Part shown: piece after piece, positions 58,843-64,000 of the stretch
How positions within the stretch are numbered: the first letter of the stretch is position 1
How the letters are laid out: every line of letters begins with the position of its first letter
NCBI RefSeq assembly: GCF_001422205.1
Contig: NZ_LMMJ01000009.1
Coordinates: 350,070-414,069, forward strand
From: Curtobacterium sp. Leaf261
Lineage (GTDB): Bacteria > Actinomycetota > Actinomycetes > Actinomycetales > Microbacteriaceae
Direction of reading: 5' to 3'
DNA length: 64,000 bases
Notes under the pieces: generated by a model
Told to the model about the DNA's origin: nothing
The model's input: only the letters and a program-made list of their open reading frames with translations
The model's database searches: none
Program-made: the position numbers and the translations under genes

Positions 58843-61383
58843 TCATCGGCGTTCGCGGACGATCGACATCGCCTGCCCGAGCGACAGGCCCGGCAGGTAC
58901 GTCCGCACGATCGCGATGCCGATCGTCGGCAGCGCGACCGGGTCCGGGTACGCCATCACGAGCGGGTGCAGGTCCGGTCCGAACTTCGCCTTGAACCGCA
59001 GGAGCGACCGGAACCCGTACACCGGCTCGAGGGCTCCCCCGACGACGTCGAGCACCGTCTCGACACCGCTCCGGTCCGCGCCGGACGGCTCCGCCGAGGA
59101 CGCCAGCGGAGCCGCCGACAGACTGAGCCGTCCGACGCCGTCCTCGCGGGAACGGTCGGCGGCACTCGCGACGAGGAACTCCATCACGCCGTTCGGGGCG
59201 TCCGGCCGTCGGCGCATCACGTCGAGCGTCCAGCCGACGACGCGACCCTCGTGGAAGGACGGGAGCCAGCTCGTCACGGCCAGCACGGTCCCGTCCTCGG
59301 CGACCGCGGCGAGGGTCCTGACCATCGGGTCCCGCATCTCGTCGACGCCGCCGAGGGTGAAGCCCATCTCCGGGAGCTCGCGGCCGGCGACCCACTCCTC
59401 GGAGATGGCCTCGATCTGCCGCGCGACCGACGCGGGGAGTGAGGCCCAGTCCGACCAGAGCGCCGTGACGCCCTCGCGGGTGGCCCGGTTCACGGCGGTG
59501 CGGACGTCCTGCTTCTTCTTGCCCGTCGTGGTCCAGGTGCGCGGGTCGAAGTCCGCGTCCTCCGCCACGGGCAGCGTCTCCCAGCCGAGCGCGCCGAGGT
59601 GTCCGGCCAGCTGTGCGTCGATGCCGTAGAACACCGGCGTCCAGCCGTTGTCGTCGCACGATCGCGCGAAGCCCTCGAGTGCGGACGGTCTGGCGTCCTC
59701 GTACCCGAACGGTCCGCCGACGGTCACCGCGACACGACCCGTCCGCCGGAACGCGACCGCCGCGCGCCCGTCCTCGGCGAACCAGTAGTCGTTGCCCTGC
59801 CACGTCGTCATCCACCCGAAGGTGTCGCCGCCAGCCGCGACGAGCAGGGCGCGGGCGCGCACCCGGTCGGCGCTGTGCCCGTCGAGGTCGGCCTCGGGGG
59901 ACGCCGCACCGGTCGGACGGATCGCGGCGAGGGCGACGACCAGCCACAGGAGTGGACCGGCGACACCGATCACGACACGGAGCACCGGCGCGCTCAGTGC
60001 CACGTGGTGGGGCAGTGTCACGGGGGCGATCGGCCCGAGGACCGTCAGGGCGAGCCGGAGCGGGTCGTGCACCGTGCGACCGGACACCGCGGCGACCGTG
60101 ACGACGATCGCGGCGAGGACCGCGAAGGCGACGACGACGACCACGACGAAGCCGGCGATGCGCCGACGGCTCGTCCGGACCGGGAACTCCGCCCGCCGGA
60201 CGACGAGCACCACCGCGGTGGCGAGCGGCACGACCACCGACGCGACGATGGACAGCGACACGGCCAGGTGGTCCGAGACCACGCGGCCGTCGACGTCCGT
60301 GCGGTGCATCGCGGGGACCAGGCCGTACGACACGGCGGCGGCGATCGCCGTGACGGTGTCGATGGTGACGACGAGCCAGAGCGCGAACCGGCTGCCCCGC
60401 CCGAGCCCGATCGCGCCGACGAGCAGGACGATGAGCGGCATCACGGCGAGGACGAGCGACAGGAACCCGTGCGGACGCGAAGCGGCCAGCCCGTCGACAC
60501 ACGCGTCGGTGATGCCGGAGACGGTGCAGTGCGGCGCAGCGGCGAGGGCGTTCGACCCGAGCACCTCGGCGAGCGGGGCGAGCAACCCGAACCGCGCGCC
60601 GGAGAGGAGCGCGATGACGGGGCCGACGGCGGACACCATGACCACCGTCGAGAGGAGGACCCGGACCTCGCGCGACGAGCTGCGCGTCCAGCCCCGGCGC
60701 ACGGGCGTCCGGCGGAGGAGCGGTCCGAGCGCGAGCCCCGTCAGCGCCGCGAGCGTGGAGTAGAGGTCCGCCGCGTGTCCGGAGTACAGCAGGAGCGCAC
60801 CGACGACGGCGAGGGCCGTCACCCGGATGCGGCGGCGCCACAGCGGACCTGCGAACGCGCTCGCGGTGAGCACCGTCCCCGCGATCGAGGTCCACGGCCC
60901 GTAGTTGCCGACGTGCAGGAGGAACGCGTGCCACGGATGACGGGTCGACCCGTCGAACAGCTGGAGCACTGCGCCGACGCCCGTTCCGAGCACCGTCGTG
61001 ACGACGAACGCCAGCAGGGTGCGGCGCCATCCGAGCAGCCGCTCGGACCGGCCGACGAGGACCGCCACCGCGACGATCGTGACGACGGTCGCGAGCAGCC
61101 CGCTCGTCATGGCCACGACGCCGAACGGGCGGAGGTACCCGACCGAGACCAGCGGGTCGGAGCCGAACCGTGCCTCCCGGCCGGACGCGCGGACGATCGC
61201 GATCGCGACGCTGCCGACCAGCAGGAGCAGCGTGACGACGGCCGTGAAGGGCGTCCGACGGACGGCCGCGACGCATCGGGTGCGTGCGCGGGCCACCGCG
61301 GCACGACGCGCGTCCCTCCTGGCGTCCGCAGCCGCTCGGGCCTCGTCGGCGGGCGGACGGCGCCCGTCCGTGGGGGCGCTCAC
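58843..61383 (-). CDS. Aminoacyl-phosphatidylglycerol synthase-like membrane protein (DUF2156)
   Basis: 846 residues: about thirteen membrane segments to residue 490, then a C-terminal cytoplasmic domain (about 520-846) of the MprF/LysX phosphatidylglycerol lysyltransferase type (double GNAT fold, DUF2156), with DTFGWMTTWQGNDYWFAEDG and LSFHEGR-like VTSWLPSFHEGRVVGWTLDV segments. Such enzymes move Lys or Ala from tRNA to membrane lipids, changing surface charge. GTG overlaps the esterase stop (GTGA). Confidence 0.85.
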   Translation of the reverse strand: MSAPTDGRRPPADEARAAADARRDARRAAVARARTRCVAAVRRTPFTAVVTLLLLVGSVAIAIVRASGREARFGSDPLVSVGYLRPFGVVAMTSGLLATVVTIVAVAVLVGRSERLLGWRRTLLAFVVTTVLGTGVGAVLQLFDGSTRHPWHAFLLHVGNYGPWTSIAGTVLTASAFAGPLWRRRIRVTALAVVGALLLYSGHAADLYSTLAALTGLALGPLLRRTPVRRGWTRSSSREVRVLLSTVVMVSAVGPVIALLSGARFGLLAPLAEVLGSNALAAAPHCTVSGITDACVDGLAASRPHGFLSLVLAVMPLIVLLVGAIGLGRGSRFALWLVVTIDTVTAIAAAVSYGLVPAMHRTDVDGRVVSDHLAVSLSIVASVVVPLATAVVLVVRRAEFPVRTSRRRIAGFVVVVVVAFAVLAAIVVTVAAVSGRTVHDPLRLALTVLGPIAPVTLPHHVALSAPVLRVVIGVAGPLLWLVVALAAIRPTGAASPEADLDGHSADRVRARALLVAAGGDTFGWMTTWQGNDYWFAEDGRAAVAFRRTGRVAVTVGGPFGYEDARPSALEGFARSCDDNGWTPVFYGIDAQLAGHLGALGWETLPVAEDADFDPRTWTTTGKKKQDVRTAVNRATREGVTALWSDWASLPASVARQIEAISEEWVAGRELPEMGFTLGGVDEMRDPMVRTLAAVAEDGTVLAVTSWLPSFHEGRVVGWTLDVMRRRPDAPNGVMEFLVASAADRSREDGVGRLSLSAAPLASSAEPSGADRSGVETVLDVVGGALEPVYGFRSLLRFKAKFGPDLHPLVMAYPDPVALPTIGIAIVRTYLPGLSLGQAMSIVRERR

Positions 61384-62765
61384 CGGAGACCCATGTGCGC
61401 GATGACCGCGGGCATGCCGTGCTGCAGCGAGTACCGCACGGTGTTCCAGTCGTGCGCCGTCCCCGGCGAGACGATCGTGGTCGTCCGCATGCCGGCGGCG
61501 ATCGCACCGGCGCGGAGCAGCTTCGTCGACCTCGCGTACGGGGCGTCGTCGCTGCCGTAGGCGAACTCGGTGAAGTGGTCGGTGTACGGCGCGTTCCGGT
61601 GCATGATCGCGATCGGGGCGGCGGCGCGGTAGGCGGCGAGGGACCCGTGGAACGCGACGTCGGCGCTGTTCTGCACGCTGCCGGTGAACGGTGCGAGCTC
61701 GCTCGAGATCGCGAACGTCGTGCCGAACACCTCGGGGTACTCGCTCGAGAACTGCATCGCGCAGGTGGCGCCCTGCGAGAACCCGACGATGCCCCAGTCC
61801 GCCGGTGCTGCGCCGACGCTCAGGTGCGACCGGATCCACCGCGTCGTGTCCGTCATCACGTAGGTCGACGACCTGCCGAGCCGCCGGGAGTCGACGCACA
61901 TCGGGTTCCGGTTCGGCGCCCCGAGCTGGTCGGGCGCGACGACGATCGGTGCGAGCCCGTGGTGCGCGGCGGCGAAGGCGTCCATCACGGCACCGAGTCG
62001 GCCGGCCTGGAACATGTCGCTCGGCTGCCCCGGCTGCCCGGACAGGCTGATGAGGACGGGCAGGACCGGCGGGTCGATCGTCCGCGCCGCCGGCGGCAGG
62101 TACACCACGGCACGACGCGCGTGGAAGTGCGAGGTCGTCGCCGGGATCCGGACGGAGACGATCTTGCCGTGCGTCGGCATCGTCGCGGGTGCGTACCACG
62201 TCTGCGGATCGACCACGGCGGCCGCGCTGCTGCCGATGCCGGTCTCGGCACCGAGCGTCGCGGACGGGTAGGGGTTCGTGGCGACGGCCTGCTCGATCGT
62301 CCGGTACGCACCGAAGTCGACGTTGATCCCGAGGGCCGCGGCGAACGCGACGCAGACGGTCGCCGCGACGGCGAGACCACGTCGACCGTTGCCGCCCTGG
62401 ACGAGCCCCACGACGAGGAGGCCCACCGCAGCGAAGGTCAGGGCGACCCACATCCGCGTGACCGGTGTGAAGTCGACGCCGAACGCGTCCTGCACGTCGC
62501 CGATCCACCACACCGCGACGAGGCCGACGGCGGCGGCGACGAGCATCGCGCCGATGCGAACGGCGATCCGTCGCCACGGGCCGCGTCCGTTCTCGGTCGC
62601 GGCCGCGGTCCTGCCCTCGGTACCGGTGTCGGTCGCGGTCGCGACTGAGGGGTGTCGTTGCGGTGACGGAACGAGGACCGCGATGACGAGGAGCGCCGCG
62701 AGGACGTCCACCGGGACGAGGACCGACGGGGTGACGATCGGGATCCGGAGCAGGTCGTGGAACAT
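61380..62765 (-). CDS. Membrane-anchored esterase of the alpha/beta-hydrolase fold
   Basis: 461 residues: four N-terminal membrane segments (about 13-33, 73-90, 105-123, 129-147), then an exported esterase domain related to esterase D and mycolyltransferase-like enzymes, with nucleophile motif GFSQGATC near residue 325 and a C-terminal histidine in TAHDWNTVRYSL. Coupled to the downstream lipid aminoacylation gene; a role in removing aminoacyl groups from lipid is inference from the pairing. ATG at 62765; only a weak AAGAAG ribosome site. Confidence 0.8.
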   Translation of the reverse strand: MFHDLLRIPIVTPSVLVPVDVLAALLVIAVLVPSPQRHPSVATATDTGTEGRTAAATENGRGPWRRIAVRIGAMLVAAAVGLVAVWWIGDVQDAFGVDFTPVTRMWVALTFAAVGLLVVGLVQGGNGRRGLAVAATVCVAFAAALGINVDFGAYRTIEQAVATNPYPSATLGAETGIGSSAAAVVDPQTWYAPATMPTHGKIVSVRIPATTSHFHARRAVVYLPPAARTIDPPVLPVLISLSGQPGQPSDMFQAGRLGAVMDAFAAAHHGLAPIVVAPDQLGAPNRNPMCVDSRRLGRSSTYVMTDTTRWIRSHLSVGAAPADWGIVGFSQGATCAMQFSSEYPEVFGTTFAISSELAPFTGSVQNSADVAFHGSLAAYRAAAPIAIMHRNAPYTDHFTEFAYGSDDAPYARSTKLLRAGAIAAGMRTTTIVSPGTAHDWNTVRYSLQHGMPAVIAHMGLR

Positions 62766-62896
62766 GGTGCTTCTTTCGCCAGGGACGCACCAATCGTGGC
62801 CGAACATCGCTGCGAACCGGGGCCGTGGGCGCTGCCGCTTCTCACAGGCAGTACCTGCGCCGCACCCAGCAGGCATCCGGCGAACGGACAGCGGGC

Positions 62897-62970
62897 GGGC
62901 GCGGGTTCTGCTCTTCCCGGTGGGCGCGGGTTCTGCGCGTGCGGGTGGGCGCGGGTTCTGCGCGTGCGGA
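62897..62970. repeat. Three 25-bp direct repeats upstream of the esterase gene
   Basis: Core GGGCGCGGGTTCTGC at 62897, 62922 and 62947; the second and third copies match over 24 bases. Confidence 0.8.
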
Positions 62971-63064
62971 CGACAAGTGCGCGCGCGTCCTCGCGAGCGC
63001 TTGTCGTCGGCGCGCGCACTTCCGGTAGGGCGCGACCGGGTGCGACCGGGCGCGACCGCCTGTC

Positions 63065-63106
63065 GGACTGGAGGCACGGTGCGGGTCGGAACCGCGCCTC
63101 CAGTCC
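63065..63106. repeat. Family-A repeat, variant
   Basis: Arms GGACTGGAGGC and GCCTCCAGTCC with a 20-nt loop; the usual GGGAC is GGCAC here. Confidence 0.65.
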
Positions 63107-63165
63107 GTCCCGGCATCCGCCCGCGCAGTCGTCCGCGATGACCACCGGGGTGCGGGCACGCCGAG

Positions 63166-63200
63166 GCCGCGGCGCGTGGCTGGTGACCACGCGCCGCGGC
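63166..63200 (-). terminator. Terminator of the LAxTG surface protein gene
   Basis: GCCGCGGCGCGTGG/CCACGCGCCGCGGC, perfect 14-bp stem with 7-nt loop, 17 nt beyond the stop. Confidence 0.8.
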
Positions 63201-63216
63201 TGCGGTGTCCGCGAGC

Positions 63217-64000
63217 TCAGCTGCGGATCGTCTCCGTTCGCACCCCGACCGTCCGACGGGCCGCCGTGATGCGACGGGCCAGGAACAGTCCGAGACCCGC
63301 GAGGAGCAGCAGCAGGCCCGCGAGGAGCGCCGGTGTCGTATCCGCCCCGGTGTAGGCGAGCGAGGGGTTGCTCGTACCAGCTGCTGCGGCCGACGTGGCG
63401 ACAGCGGGCATGGTCCGTGCGCTGACGGTCGCGGTCGTCCGGGCGGCGGGGGTGGTCACGACGTCAGCCGTGGTCGCGATGCCGGGACCCGTTCCGGGGT
63501 CGGCGACCGGGGTGGTGATGACGCCGGGCGTGGTGCCGGATCCGGGGTCGGTCGTCCCAGGGGTGGTGGTTCCCGGGTCAGTCGTCCCCGGAGTGGTGGT
63601 TCCCGGGTCAGTCGTGCCGGGGTCGGTCGTCCCCGGGGTGGCGGTTCCCGGGGTTGTGGTTCCCGGGTCAGTCACGGCCGAGCCTGTCGAGGTGCCGCCA
63701 CCGATGATGCCGATGCCGTTCCCGCCGATGGTGACCGGTGCCGAGATGACCGGGATCACCTGGGTGCCCGAACCGATACCGTCCTGACCCGAGGTCGTCG
63801 ACCCCGTGCCCGTGCCCGTGCCCGTGGCGGGGGTGGTCCCCGTCGTCGTGCCCGAGTTGGTGGAGGTGCCGTCACCGACGACGCCGATGCCGTTTCCACC
63901 GACCGTGACCGGTGCCGAGATGACCGGGATCACCTGCGTACCCGAACCGATGCCGTCCTGACCCGAGGTCGTCGACCCCGTGCCCGTGCCCGTGCCCGTG
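63217..64000 (-). CDS. Chaplin-like repeat protein with LAxTG anchor, C-terminal part
   Basis: Runs off the right edge, so the signal peptide and start are missing; 261 residues are visible. Two 58-residue repeats each contain IPVISAPVTVGGNGIGVVG, which resembles the amyloid-forming chaplin domain but lacks its cysteines. Then a Thr/Pro/Gly linker (TTPGTTDPG repeats), LAYTGADTTP, a membrane helix and RRITAARR: a sorting signal of the LAxTG type used by class E sortases. Expected to be attached to the cell wall. Confidence 0.8.
   Translation of the reverse strand, partial: TGTGTGTGSTTSGQDGIGSGTQVIPVISAPVTVGGNGIGVVGDGTSTNSGTTTGTTPATGTGTGTGSTTSGQDGIGSGTQVIPVISAPVTIGGNGIGIIGGGTSTGSAVTDPGTTTPGTATPGTTDPGTTDPGTTTPGTTDPGTTTPGTTDPGSGTTPGVITTPVADPGTGPGIATTADVVTTPAARTTATVSARTMPAVATSAAAAGTSNPSLAYTGADTTPALLAGLLLLLAGLGLFLARRITAARRTVGVRTETIRS

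Larger units (their letters stand above)
62766..63216. other. 451-base repeat-rich gap
   Basis: No gene seen. Contains three 25-bp direct repeats (start 62897, 62922, 62947; core GGGCGCGGGTTCTG), an inverted repeat around GACGACAAG/CTTGTCGTC (about 62969-63008), a family-A repeat (63065-63106) and the terminator of the surface protein gene. Confidence 0.65.

Noticed and set aside
61384..62793. Upstream extension of the lipid aminoacylase frame to a 1316-residue protein
   Set aside because: The extra part is the out-of-frame shadow of the esterase, which has a signal-anchor, nucleophile motif and GTGA overlap.

Overview
The window is about 72% G+C DNA with short gaps between genes, several frequent GTG starts and many promoters of the form TANNNT-N6-8-RTG. 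Together with menaquinone rather than ubiquinone genes, class-E-sortase-type surface anchoring (LAxTG) and System II cytochrome c maturation, this points to an actinobacterium of the family Microbacteriaceae, most like Curtobacterium or a close relative (genus is inference). It is ordinary chromosome: no phage, transposase, integrase, CRISPR array or rRNA was found. I recognise about 66 protein genes, 3 tRNAs, one FMN riboswitch and a large set of structured intergenic repeats.

Layout. 1-6.3 kb: the 5' part of a polysaccharide tyrosine autokinase, a CPBP membrane protease, a general-stress flavoprotein, an esterase/formate-nitrite-type channel pair, and tRNA-Met and tRNA-Thr. 6.3-16.5 kb: M23 peptidase, inositol monophosphatase, tRNA-Tyr, kynureninase coupled to an amidohydrolase, YajQ, cardiolipin synthase, a membrane acyltransferase and an FprA-type ferredoxin reductase. 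16.5-28 kb: a nearly complete menaquinone island (polyprenyl diphosphate synthase, menG, menF, menD, menA, menE, menB, menC; menH and menI are not here). 28-33 kb: a phosphatase-ResA-CcdA-ResB-CcsB operon for cytochrome c assembly, which fits the respiratory theme of the menaquinone island.

33-46 kb: SulP transporter and MerR regulator sharing a 32-bp perfect palindrome, an archaeal-size aspartyl-tRNA synthetase, Dabb/glutaredoxin pair, the tiny ribosomal protein bS22 with its HTH neighbour, ArsR regulator, TrkH/TrkA potassium uptake, proC, a CDF metal exporter, tadA, upp, and a 33-residue cysteine/methionine-rich leader-like peptide upstream of a winged-helix regulator. 46-56 kb: MarR-photolyase-serine hydrolase, PfkB kinase, TetR, sodA, a flavin reductase with a SoxR-like promoter, and an MFS exporter/TetR pair. 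56-64 kb: ribE-ribB-ribH under an FMN riboswitch, an aminoacyl-phosphatidylglycerol-synthase-like protein coupled to a membrane esterase, and the C-terminal part of a chaplin-like, LAxTG-anchored surface protein that runs off the window.

The least explained parts are non-coding or very small: (i) the leaderless Cys/Met-rich peptide gene at 45419, (ii) two families of dispersed hairpin repeats (core GGACTGGAGGGACGGTGC and core GTGTTC-N-GAACAC) placed mostly beyond gene ends and sometimes inside C-terminal codons, (iii) the symmetric SulP/MerR promoter palindrome, (iv) a MerR-family-type 19-bp-spacer promoter before the flavin reductase, and (v) about twenty promoters predicted to make leaderless mRNAs.
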